From assembly GCA_920105625.2 (NCBI GenBank), contig OV050030.1, positions 172,295,315-172,359,314 of the forward strand: 64,000 bases of DNA, written 5' to 3'. A program made the position numbers and the translations under genes. Every line of letters starts with the position of its first letter. Positions within the stretch are counted from its first letter, which is position 1. The stretch comes from Clusia tigrina. Its lineage: Eukaryota > Arthropoda > Insecta > Diptera > Clusiidae. The notes under the pieces are model-generated. The model did not search any database. It was not told where the DNA came from and saw only the letters and a program-made list of their open reading frames with translations. Below, one piece after another: positions 1 to 12,831 of the stretch.

Positions 1-860
1 AGTACTTTATTGTCACAAAATTTCAAGATTTTATTAGGCTCCAGTAAAAAATTACAAGCATTTGATTGTTGCAAACTTTGGTAGGTATAGGACGTACCGT
101 ATAGAAGTTAGGGAGATTTGAAGTTTTACCAGTGTTTTATTTTGGTGTCAAGGGTAGCATAGCTATGAGCGATAGCTTAAATTGACAAGAGGCACGTATA
201 CTTTATTGTCACAAATTTTCAAGGTTTTATGACGCTCCAGTAAAAATTTAAAAGCATTTGAATGTTGCAAACTTTTATAGGTATAGGATGCACCGTATAG
301 AAGTTAGGGACATTTGAAGTTTTATCAGTGTTTTATTTTGGAGTCAAGAGTAGCATAGCTATGAGCAATAACTTTAATTGACAAAAGGCACGAGTAGTCT
401 ATTGTCACAAAGTTTCAAGATTTTATTGCGCTCCAGGAAAAAATTACAAGCATTTGATTGTGGCAAAAATTTGATAAGTATAGGACGCACAGTATAGAAG
501 TTAGGGCCATTTAAATTTTTATCAGAGCTTTATTTTGGAGTTAAGGGTAGTATAGCTATTAGTGATAACTTTAATTGACAATAAGCACGAGTACTTTATT
601 GTCACAAAATTTCAAGGGTTTATGACGCTCCAGTAAAAAGTTACAAGCATTTGAATGTTGCAAACTTTGGTAGGTATAGGACGCACCGTATAAAAGTTAG
701 GACCATTTGAAGTTTTATCAGTGTTTTATTTTGGAGTCAAGGGTAGCATAGCTATGAGCGATAGCTTAAATTGACAAGAGGGACGAGTACTTTATTGTCA
801 CAAATTTTGAAGTTTTTATGACGCTCCAGTAAAAAGTTAGAAGATTTTGAATGTTGCAAA
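1..860 (+). repeat. Satellite: left partial block before the first type D monomer
   Basis: Contains four and a half ordinary 196-bp monomers without an evident higher-order repeat. Several have the TTAAATTGAC ending and the CATTTGAATGTTGC form. It would be the tail of a further block to the left if the ~12-kb periodicity continues, which cannot be seen here. No gene is supported. Confidence 0.75.
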
Positions 861-3800
861 CTTTTAAAGGTACAGTACGCACAGCAGAGAAGTTAGGACA
901 CCTTGAAGTTTTATCAGTGTTTAATTTTGGAGTCAAGGGTAGCATAGCTATGAGCGATAACTTTAATTGACAAGAGGCACGAGTACTTTATTGTCACAAA
1001 ATTTCAAGGGATTATGACGCTCCAGTAAAAAGTTACAAGCATTTGAATGTTGCAAACGTTGGTAGGTATAGGACGCAGCGTATAGAAGTTAGGGCCATTT
1101 GCAGTTTCAACAGTGTTTTATTTTGGAGTCAAGGGTAGCATAGCTATGAGCGATAACTTTAATTGACAAGTGGCACGAGTACTTTATTGTCAGAAAATTT
1201 CAAGATTTTATTACGCTCCAGGAAAAAATACAAGCATTTGATTGTTGCAAACTTTGATGAGTATAGGACGGACAGTATAGAAGTTAGGGCCATTTAAATT
1301 TTTATCAGTGCTTTATTTTGGAGTCAGGCGTAGCATAGCTATTAGCGATAACTTTAATTGACAAGAGGCACGAGTACTTTATTGTCACAAAATTTCAAGA
1401 TTTTATTACGCTCCAGGAAAAAATTGCAAGCATTTGATTGTTGCAAACTTTGATAAGTATAGGACGCACAGTATAGAAGTTAGGGCCATTTAAATTTTTG
1501 ACAATGTTTTATTTTGGAGTCAAGGGTAGCATAGCTATGAGCGATAACATTAATTTACCAGAGACAAGAGTACTTTATTGTCTCAAAATTTCAAGATTTT
1601 ATGACGCTCCAGTAAAAAGTTACAAGCATTTGATTGTTGCATACTTTGATAGGTATATGACGCACAGTATAGAAGTAAGGGCCATTTGAAGTCTTATCAG
1701 TGTTTGATTTGGGACTCAAGGGTATCATAGCTATGAGCGATAGCTTAAATTGACAAGAGGCACGAGTACTTTACTGTCACAAAATTTCAAGGTTTTATGA
1801 CGCTCCAGTAAAAATTTACAAGCATTTTAATGTTGCAAACTTTGATAGGTATAGGATGCACCGTATAGAAGTTAGGGCCATTTGAAGTTTTATCAGTGTT
1901 TTATTTTGGAGTCAAGGGTAGCATAGCTATGAGCGATAACTTTAATTGACAAGAGGCACGAGTACTTTATTGTCACAAAATTTCAAGATTTTATTACGCT
2001 CCAGGAAAAAATTACAAGCATTTGATTGTTGCAAACTTTGATAAGTATAGGACGCACAGTATAGAAGTTAGGGCCATTTAAATTTTTATCAGTGTTCTAT
2101 TTTGGAGTCAAGGGTAGCATAGCTATGAGCGATAACTTTAATTTACCAGAGTCAAGAGTACTTTATTGTCTCAAAATTTCAAGATTTTATGACGCTCCAG
2201 TAAAAAGTTACAAGCATTTGATAAGTATAGGACGCACAGTATAGAAGTTAGGGCCATTTGAAGTTTTATCAGTGTTTTATTTTGGAGTCAAGGGTAGCAT
2301 AGCTATTAGCGATAACTTTAATTGACAAGAGGCACGAGTACTTTATTGTCACAAAATTTCAAGATTTTATTACGCTCCAGGAAAAAATTACAAGCATTTG
2401 ATTGTTGCAAACTTTGATAAGTATAGGACGCACAGTATAGAAGTTAGGGCCATTTAAATTTTTATCAGTGTTCTTTTTTCGAGTCAAGGGTAGCATAGCT
2501 ATGAGCGATAACTTTAATTTAACAGAGACAGGAGTACTTTATTGTCTCAAAATTTCAAGATTTTATGACGCTCCAGTAAAAAGTTACAAGCATTTGATTG
2601 TTGCATACTTTGATAGGTATATGACGCACAGTATAGAAGTTAGGGCCAGTTGAAGTTTTATCAGTGTTTGATTTGGGACTCAAGGGTATCATAGCTATGA
2701 GCGATAGCTTAAATTGACCAGAGGCACGAGTACTTTACTGTCACAAAATTTCAAGATTTTCTTACGCTCCAGTAAAAAATTACAAGCATTTGATTGTTGC
2801 AAACTTTGATAAGTATAGGACACACAGTATAGAAGTTAGGGCCATTTGAAGTTTTATCAGTGTTTTATCTTGGAGTCAAGGGTAGCATAGCTATGAGCGA
2901 TAACTTTAATTGACAAGAGGCACGAGTACTTTATTGTCACAAAATTTCAAGATTTTATTACGCTCCAGTAAAAAGTTACAAGCATTTGATTGTTGCAAAC
3001 TTTGATAGGTATAGGACGCACAGTATAGAAGTTAGGACCATTTGAAATTTTATCAGTGTTTGATTTTGGAGTCAAGGGTAGCATAGCTATGAGCGATAGC
3101 TTAAATTGACAAGAGGCACGAGTACTTTATTGTCACAAATTTTCAAGGTTTTATACGCTCCAGTAAAAAGTTACAAGCATTTGAATGTTGCAAACGTTGG
3201 TAGGTATAGGCCGCACCGTATAGAAGTTAGGGCCGTTTGTAGTTTTATCAGTGTTTTATTTTGGAGTCAAGGGTAGCGTACCTATGAGCGATAGCTTAAA
3301 TTGACAAGAGGCACGAGAACTTTATTGTCACAAAATTACAAGAGTTTATGACGCTCCAGTAAAAAGTTACAAGCATTTGAATGTTGCAAACCTTGCTAGG
3401 TATAGGACGCACCGTATAGAAGTTAGGGCCATTTGAAATTTTATCAGTGTTTTATTTTGGAGTCAAGGGTAGCATAGCTATGAGCGATAGCTTAAATTGA
3501 CAAGAGGGACGAGTACTTTATTGTCACAAATTTTCAAGGTGTTATGACGCTCCAGTAAAAAGTTACAAGCATTTGAATGTTGCAAACGTTGGTAGATATA
3601 GGCCGCACCGTATAGAAGTTAGGACCATTTGAAGTTTTATCAGTGTTTTATTTTGGAGTCAAGGGTAGCATAGCTATGAGCGATAACTTTAATTGACAAG
3701 AGGCACGAGTACTTTATTGTCACAAAATTTCAAGATTTTATTACGCTCCCGGAAAAAATTACAAGCATTTGATTGTTGCAAATTTTGATAAGTATAGGAC

Positions 3801-6800
3801 GCACAGTATAGAAGTTAGGGCCATTTAAATTTTTATCAGTGTTCTATTTTGGAGTCAAGGGTAGCATAGCTATGAGCGATAACTTTAATTTACCAGAGAC
3901 AAGAGTACTTTATTGTCTCAAAATCTCAAGATTTTATGACGCTCCAGTTAAAAGTTACAAGCATTTGATTGTTGCATACTTTGATAGGTATATGACGCAC
4001 AGTATAGAAGTTAGGGCCATTTGATGTTTTATCAGTGTTTGATTTGGGACTCAAGGGTATCATAGCTATGAGCGATAGCTTAAATTGACAAGAGGCACGA
4101 GTACTTTACTGTCACAAAATTTCAAGGTTTTATGACGCTCCAGTAAAAATTTACAAGCATTTGAATGTTGCAAAGTTTGATAGGTATAGGCCGCACCGTA
4201 TAGAAGTTAGGGCCGTTTGAAGTTTTATCAGTGTTTTATTTTGGAGTCAAGGGTAGCATAGCTATGAGCGATAACTTTAATTGACAAGAGGCACGAGTAC
4301 TTTATTGTCACAAAATTTCAAGATTTAATTACGCTCCAGGAAAAAATTACAAGCATTTGATTGTTGCAAACTTTGATAAGCATAGGACGCACAGTACAGA
4401 AGTTAGGGCCATGTAAATTTTTATCAGTGTTCTATTTTGGAGTCAAGGGTAGCATAGCTATGAGCGATAACTTTAATTTACCAGAGACAAGAGTACTTTA
4501 TTGTCTCAAAATTTCAAGATTTTATGACGCTCCAGTAAAAAGTTACAAGCATTTGATTGTTGCAAACTTTGCTAGGTATAGGACGCACCATATAGAAGTT
4601 AGGGCCATTTGAAGTTTCAACAGTGTTTTATTTTAGAGTCAAGGGTAGCATAGCTATGAGCGATAACTTTAATTGACAAGAGGCACGAGTACTTTATTGT
4701 CACAAAATTTCAAGATTTTATTACGCTCCAGGAAAAAATTACAAGCATTTGATTGTTGCAAACTTTGATAAGTATAGGACGCACAGTATAGAAGTTAGGG
4801 CCATTTAAATTTTTATCAATGTTTTATTTTGGAGTCAAGGGTAGCATAGCTATGAGCGATAACTTTAATTTACCAGAGAGAAGAGTATTATTGTCTCAAA
4901 ATTTCAAGATTTTATGACGCTCCAGTAAAAAGTTACAAGCATTTGATTGTTGTATACTTTGATAGGTATATGACGCACAGTATAGAAGTTAGGGCCATTT
5001 GAAGTTTTATCAGTGTTTTATTTAGGAGTCAAGGGTAGCATAGCTATGAGCGATAACTTTAATTGACAAGAGGCACGAGTACTTTATTGTCACAAAATTT
5101 CAAGATTTGATTACGCTCCAGTAAAAAATTACGAGCATTTGATTTGTTTCAAACTTTGATAAATATAGGACACACAGTATAGAAGTTAGAGCCATTTGAA
5201 TTTTTATCAGTGTTTTATTTTGGAGTCAATGGTAGCATAGTTATGAGCGATAACTTTAATTGACAAGAGGAACGAGGACTTTATTGCCACAAAATTTCAA
5301 GATGTTATTACGCTCCAGTAAAAAGTTACAAGCATTTGATTGTTGCAAACTTTGATAGATTTAGGACGCACCGAATAGAAGTTAGGGCCATATGAAGTTT
5401 TATCATTGTTTTATTTTGGAGTCAAGGGTAGCATAGCTATGAGCGATAACTTAAATTGACAAGAGGCACGAGTACTTTATTGTCACAAAATTTCAAGGTT
5501 TTATTACGCTCCAGTAAAAAGTTACAAGCATTTGATTGTTGCAAACTTTGATTGGTATAGGACGCACAGTATAGAAGTTAGGACCATTTGAAGATTTATC
5601 AGTGTTTGATTTGGGACTCAAGGGTAGCATACCTATTAGCGATAGCTTAAATTGAAAAGAGACACGAGTACTTTATTGTCACAAAATTTCAAGGTTTTAT
5701 GACGCTCCAGTAAAAAGTTACAAGCATTTGACTGTTGCAAACTTTGATAGATTTAGGACGCACCGTATAGAAGTTAGGGCCATTTGAAGTTTTATCAGTG
5801 TTTTATTTTGGAGTCAAGAGTAGCATAGCTATGAGCGATAACTTAAAGTGACAAGAGGCACGAGTACTTTATTGTCACAAAATTTCATGGTTTTATTACG
5901 CTCCAGTAAAAAGTTACAAGCATTTGAATTTTGCAAACTTTGATATGTATGGGACGCACAATATAGAAGTTAGGACCATTTGAAGTTTTATCAGTGTTTG
6001 ATTTGGGACTCAAGGGTATCATAGCTATGAGCGATAGCTTAAATTGACAAGAGGCACGAGTACTTTACTGTCACAAAATTTCAAGATTTTCTTACGCTCC
6101 AGTAAAAAATTACAAGCATTTGATTGTTGCAAACTTTGATAAGTATAGGACACACAGTATAGAAGTTAGAGCCATTTGAATTTTTATCAGTGTTTTATTT
6201 AGGAGTCAAGGGGAGCATAGCTATGAGCGATAAATTTAATTGACAAGAGGCACGAGTACTTTATTGCCCCAAAATTTGAAGATTTTATTACGCTCCAGTA
6301 AAAAGTTACAAGCATTTGATTGTTGCAAACTTTGATAGGTATAGGATGCGCCGTATAGAAGTTAGGGCCATTTGAAGTTTTATCAGTGTTTTATTTTGGA
6401 GTCAAGGGTAGCGTACCTATGAGCGATAGCTTAAATTGACAAGAGGCACGAGTACTTTATTTTCACAAAATTTCATGATTTTATTACGCTCCAGTAAAAA
6501 GTTACAAGCATTTGAATGTTGCAAATTTTGAAAGGTATAGGACGCGCCGTATAGAAGTTAGGGCCATTTGAAGTTTCAACAGTGTTTTATTTTGGAGTCA
6601 AGGGTAGCATAGCTATGAGCGATAACTTAAATTGACAAGAGGCACGAGTACTTTATTGTCTCAAAATTTCAAGATTTTATGACGCTCCAGTAAAAACTTA
6701 CAAGCATTTGATTGTTGCATACTTTGATAGGTATATGACGCACAGTATAGAAGTTAGGGCCATTTGAAGTTTTATCAGTGTTTGATTTGGGACTCACGGG

Positions 6801-6864
6801 TATCATAGCTATGAGCGATAGCTTAAATTGACAAGAGGCTCGAGTACTTTACTGTCACAAAGTT

Positions 6865-8595
6865 TCAAGGATTTATGACGCTCCAGTAAAAAATTACAAG
6901 CATTTGATTGTTGCAAACTTTGATAAGTATAGGACACACAGTATAGAAGTTAGAGCCATTTGAATTTTTATCTGTGTTTGATTTGGGACTCAAGGGTAGC
7001 ATAGCTATTAGCGATAGCTTAAATTGACAAGAGGCACGAATTTTCAAGGTTTTATGACGCTCCAGTAAAAAGTTACAAGCATTTGATTGTTGCAAACTTT
7101 GATAAGTATAGGACACACAGTATAGAAATTAGAGCCATTTGAATTTTTATCAGTGTTTAGTTTGGGAGTCAAGGGTAGCATAGTTATGAGCGATAACTTT
7201 AATTGACAAGAGGCACGAGTACTTTATTGTCACAAAATTTCAAGATTTTATTACGTTCCAGGAAAAAATTACAAGCATTTGATTGTTGCAAACTTTGATA
7301 AGTATAGGACGCACAGTATAGAAGTTAGGGCCATTTAAATTTTTATCAGTGTTCTATTTTGGAGTCAAGGGTAGCATAGCTATGAGCGATAACTTTAATT
7401 TACCAGAGACAAGAGTACTTTATTGTCTCAAAATTTCAAGATTTTATGACGCTCCAGTAAAAAGATACAAGCATTTGATTGTTGCATTCTTTGATAGGTA
7501 TATGATGCACAGTATAGAAGTTAGGGCCATTTGAAGTGTTTGATTTGGGACTCAAGGGTATCATAGCTATGAGCGATAGCTTAAATTGACAAGAGGCACG
7601 AGTACTTTACTTTCACAAAATTTCAAGATTTTCTTACGCTCCAGTAAAAAATTACAAGCATTTGATTGTTGCAAAATTTGATAAGTAACACAGTATAGAA
7701 GTTATAGCCATTTGAATTTTTATCAGTGTTTTATTTAGGAGTCAAGGGGAGCATAGCTATGAGCGATAAATTTAATTGACAAGAGGCACGAGTACTTTAT
7801 TGCCCCAAAATTTCAAGATTTTATTACGCTCCAGTAAAAAGTTACAAGCATTGATTGTTGCAAACTTTGATAGGTATAGGACGCACAGTATAGAAGTTAG
7901 GACCATTTGAAGTTTTACCAGTGTTTGATTTGGGACTCAAGGGTAGCATAGCTATTAGCGATAGCTTAAATTGACAAAAGGCACGTGTACTTTATTGTCA
8001 CAAATTTTCAAGGTTTTATGACGCTCCAGTAAAAAGTTACAAGCATTTGATTGTTGCAAACTTTGACAGGTATAGGATGCGCCGTATAGAAGTTAGGGCC
8101 ATTTGAAGTTTTATCAGTGTTTTATTTTGGAGTCAAGGGTAGCGTACCTATGAGCGATAGCTTAAATTGACAAGAGGCACGAGTACTTTATTTTCACAAA
8201 ATTTCATGATTTTATTACGCTCCAGTAAAAAGTTACAAGCATTTGAATGTTGCAAATTTTGAAAGGTATAGGACGCGCCGTATAGAAGTTAGGGCCATTT
8301 GAAGTTTCAACAGTGTTTTATTTTGGAGTCAAGGGTAGCATAGCTATGAGCGATAACTTAAATTGACAAGAGGCACGAGTACTTTATTGTCTCAAAATTT
8401 CAAGATTTTATGACGCTCCAGTAAAAATTTACAAGCATTTGATTGTTGCATACTTTGATAGGTATATGACGCACAGTATAGAAGTTAGGGCCATTTGAAG
8501 TTTTATCAGTGTTTGATTTGGGACTCAAGGGTATCATAGCTATGAGCGATAGCTTAAATTGACAAGAGGCACGAGTACTTTACTGTCACAAAATT
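6865..8595 (+). repeat. Nine-monomer HOR copy (1731 bp), superblock 1
   Basis: Spans from one m1 landmark (GGATTTATGACGCTCC) to the next. Nine times 196 is 1764. The 33 missing bases are a 17-bp deletion in m1 (GGCACGA joined to ATTTTC), a 9-bp deletion in m4 (TTGAAG joined to TGTTTG), a 6-bp deletion in m5 (AAGTA joined to ACACAG) and one base after m5. Phase is set at the m1 landmark and is arbitrary. Confidence 0.85.
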
Positions 8596-9362
8596 TCAAG
8601 GATTTATGACGCTCCAGTAAAAAATTACAAGCATTTGATTGTTGCAAACTTTGATAACTATAGGACACACAGTATAGAAGTTAGAGCCATTTGAATTTTT
8701 ATCAGTGTTTGATTTGGGACTCAAGGGTAGCATAGCTATTAGCGATAGCTTAAATTTACAAGAGGCACGAATTTTCAAGGTTTTATGACGCTCCAGTAAA
8801 AAGTTACAAGTATTTGATTGTTGCAAACTTTGATAGGTATAGGATGCGCCGTATAGAAGTTAGGGCCATTTGAAGTTTTATCAGTGTTTTATTTTGGTGT
8901 CAAGGGTAGCGTACCTATGAGCGATAGCTTAAATTGACAAGAGGCACGAGTACTTTATTTTCACAAAATTTCATGATTTTATTACGCTCCAGTAAAAAGT
9001 TAGAAGCATTTGAATGTTGCAAATTTTGAAAGGTATAGGACGCGCCTTATAGAAGTTAGGGCCATTTGAAGTTTCAACAGTGTTTTATTTTGGAGTCAAG
9101 GGTAGCATAGCTATGAGCGATAGCTTTAATTTACCAGAGACAAGAGTACTTTATTGTCTCAAAATTTCAAGATTTTATGACGCTCCAGTAAAAATTTACA
9201 AGCATTTGATTGTTGCATACTTTGATAGGTATATGACGCACAGTATAGAAGTTATGGCCATTTGAAATTTTATCAGTGTTTGATTTGGGACTCAAGGGTA
9301 TCATAGCTATGAGCGATAGCTTAAATTGACAAGAGGCACGAGTACTTTACTGTCACAAAATT
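8596..9362 (+). repeat. Shortened HOR (4-mer, m1-m7-m8-m9)
   Basis: Length 767 equals 4 x 196 minus the m1 17-bp deletion. The order jumps from m1 directly to m7 (AGGATGCGCC, then GTAGCGTACC). It shares the rare CAAGTATTTG and TTTTGGTGTCAAGG variants with the 6-mer at 21002, so the two are related by loss or gain of two monomers. Confidence 0.8.
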
Positions 9363-11093
9363 TCAAGGATTTATGACGCTCCAGTAAAAAATTACAAGCA
9401 TTTGATTGTTGCAAACTTTGATAAGTATAGGACACACAGTATAGAAGTTAGAGCCATTTGAATTTTTATCACTGTTTGATTTGGGACTCAAGGGCAGCAT
9501 AGCTATTAGCGATAGCTTATATTGACAAGAGGCACGAATTTTCAAGGTTTTATGACGCTCCAGTAGAAAGTTACAAGCATTTGATTGTTGCAAACTTTGA
9601 TAAGTATAGGACACACAGTATAGAAGTTAGAGCCATTTGAATTTTTATCAGTGTTTAGTTTGGGAGTCAAGGCTAGCATAGTTATGAGCGATAACTTTAA
9701 TTGACAAGAGGCACGAGTACTTTATTGTCACAAAATTTCAAGATTTTATTACGCTCCAGGAAAAAATTACAAGCATTTGATTGTTGCAAACTTTGATAAG
9801 TATAGGACGCACAGTATAGAAGTTAGGGCCATTTAAATTTTTATCAGTGTTCTATTTTGGAGTCAAGTGTAGCATAGCTATGAGCGATAACTTTAATTTA
9901 CCAGAGACAAGAGTACTTTATTGTCTCAAAATTTCAAGATTTTATGACGCTCCAGTAAAAAGTTACAAGCATTTGATTGTTGCATACTTTGATAGGTATA
10001 TGATGCACAGTATAGAAGTTAGGGCCATTTGAAGTGTTTGATTTGGGACTCAAGGGTATCATAGCTATGAGCGATAGCTTAAATTGACAAGAGGCACGAG
10101 TACTTTACTTTCACAAAATTTCAAGATTTTCTTACGCTCCAGTAAAAAATTACAAGCATTTGATTGTTGCAAAATTTGATAAGTAACACAGTATAGAAGT
10201 TAGAGCCATTTGAATTTTTATCAGTGTTTTATTTAGGAGTCAAGGGGAGCATAGCTATGAGCGATAAATTTAATTGACAAGAGGCACGAGTACTTTATTG
10301 CCCCAAAATTTCAAGATTTTATTACGCTCCAGTAAAAAGTTACAGCATTTGATTGTTGCAAACTTTGATAGGTATAGGACGCACAGTATAGAAGTTAGGA
10401 CCATATGAAGTTTTACCAGTGTTTGATTTGGGACTCAAGGGTAGCATAGCTATTAGCGATAGCTTAAATTGACAAAAGGCACGTGTACTTTATTGTCACA
10501 AATTTTCAAGGTTTTATGACGCTCCAGTAAAAAGTTACAAGCATTTGATTGTTGCAAACTTTGATAGGTATAGGATGCGCCGTATAGAAGTTAGGGCCAT
10601 TTGAAGTTTTATCAGTGTTTTATTTTGGAGTCAAGGGTACCGTACCTATGAGCGATAGCTTAAATTGACAAGAGGCACGAGTACTTTATTTTCACAAAAT
10701 TTCATGATTTTATTACGCTCCAGTAAAAAGTTACAAGCATTTGAATGTTGCAAATTTTGAAAGGTATAGGACGCGCCGTATAGAAGTTAGGGCCATTTGA
10801 AGTTTCTACAGTGTTTTATTTTGGAGTCAAGGGTAGCATAGCTATGAGCGATAACTTAAATTGACAAGAGGCACGAGTACTTTATTGTCTCAAAATTTCA
10901 AGATTTTATGACGCTCCAGTAAAAATTTACAAGCATTTGATTGTTGCATACTTTGATAGGTATATGACGCACAGTATAGAAGTTAGGGCCATTTGAAGTT
11001 TTATCAGTGTTTGATTTGGGACTCAAGGGTATCATAGCTATGAGCGATAGCTTAAATTGACAAGAGGCACGAGTACTTTACTGTCACAAAATT
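9363..11093 (+). repeat. Nine-monomer HOR copy (1731 bp), superblock 1
   Basis: Same m1-m9 order and the same fixed deletions as the copy at 6865. The single-base loss after m5 here is in TTACAGCATTT. Corresponds to 22161-23891 at +12798, including the private AAGTGTAGC and GGTACCGTACC variants. Confidence 0.85.
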
Positions 11094-12831
11094 TCAAGGA
11101 TTTATGACGCTCCAGTAAAAAATTACAAGCATTTGATTGTTGCAAACTTTGATAAGTATAGGACACACAGTATAGAAGTTAGAGCCATTTGAATTTTTAT
11201 CAGTGTTTGATTTGGCACTCAAGGGTAGCATAGCTATTAGCGATAGCTTAAATTGACAAGAGGCACGAATTTTCAAGGTTTTATGACGCTCCAGTAAAAA
11301 GTTACAAGCATTTGATTGTTGCAAACTTTGATAAGTATAGGACACACAGTATAGAAGTTAGAGCCATTTGAATTTTTATCAGTGTTTAGTTTGGGAGTCA
11401 AGGGTAGCATAGTTATGAGCGATAACTTTAATTGACAAGAGGCACGAGTACTTTATTGTCACAAAATTTCAAGATTTTATTACGCTCCAGGAAAAAATTA
11501 CAAGCATTTGATTGTTGCAAACTTTGATAAGTATAGGACGCACAGTATAGAAGTTAGGGCCATTTAAATTTTTATCAGTGTTCTATTTTGGCGTCAAGGG
11601 TAGCATAGCTATGAGCGATAACTTTAATTTACCAGAGACAAGAGTACTTTATTGTCTCAAAATTTCAAGATTTTATGACGCTCCAGTAAAAAGTTACAAG
11701 CATTTGATTGTTGCATACTTTGATAGGTATATGATGCACAGTATAGAAGTTAGGGCCATTTGAAGTGTTTGATTTGGGACTCAAGGCTATCATAGCTATG
11801 AGCGATAGCTTAAATTGACAAGAGGCACGAGTACTTTACTTTCACAAAATTTCAAGATTTTCTTACGCTCCAGTAAAAAATTACAAGCATTTGATTGTTG
11901 CAAAATTTGATAAGTATAGGACACACAGTATAGAAGTTAGAGCCATTTGAATTTTTATCAGTGTTTTATTTAGGAGTCAAGGGGAGCATAGCTATGAGCG
12001 ATAAATTTAATTGACAAGAGGCACGAGTACTTTATTGCCCCAAAATTTCAAGATTTTATTACGCTCCAGTAAAAAGTTACAAGCATTTGATTGTTGCAAA
12101 CTTTGATAGGTATAGGACGCACAGTATAGAAGTTAGGACCATTTGAAGTTTTACCAGTGTTTGATTTGGGACTCAAGGGTAGCATAGCTATTAGCGATAG
12201 CTTAAATTGACAAAAGGCACGAGTACTTTATTGTCACAAATTTTCAAGGTTTTATGACGCTCCAGTAAAAAGTTACAAGCATTTGATTGTTGCAAACTTT
12301 GATAGGTATAGGATGCGCCGTATAGAAGTTAGGGCCATTTGAAGTTTTATCAGTGTTTTATTTTGGAGTCAAGGGTAGCGTACCTATGAGCGATAGTTTA
12401 AATTGACAAGAGGCACGAGTACTTTATTTTCACAAAATTTCATGATTTTATTACGCTCCAGTAAAAAGTAACAAGCATTTGAATGTTGCAAATTTTGAAA
12501 GGTATAGGACGCGCCGTATAGAAGTTAGGGCCATTTGAAGTTTCAACAGTGTTTTATTTTGGAGTCAAGGGTAGCATAGCTATGAGCGATAACTTTAATT
12601 TACCAGAGACAAGAGTACTTTATTGTCTCAAAATTTCAAGATTTTATGACGCTCCAGTAAAAATTTACAAGCATTTGATTGTTGCATACTTTGATAGGTA
12701 TATGACGTACAGTATAGAAGTTAGGGCCATTTGAAGTTTTATCAGTGTTTGATTTGGGACTCAAGGGTATCATAGCTATGAGCGATAGCTTAAATTGACA
12801 AGAGGCACGAGTACTTTACTGTCACAAAATT
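11094..12831 (+). repeat. Nine-monomer HOR copy (1738 bp), superblock 1
   Basis: m1-m9 order. The m5 monomer is full length (AAGTATAGGACACACAG) and the single-base loss is absent, so only 26 bases are missing from 1764, giving 1738 exactly. Corresponds to 23892-25629. Confidence 0.85.
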
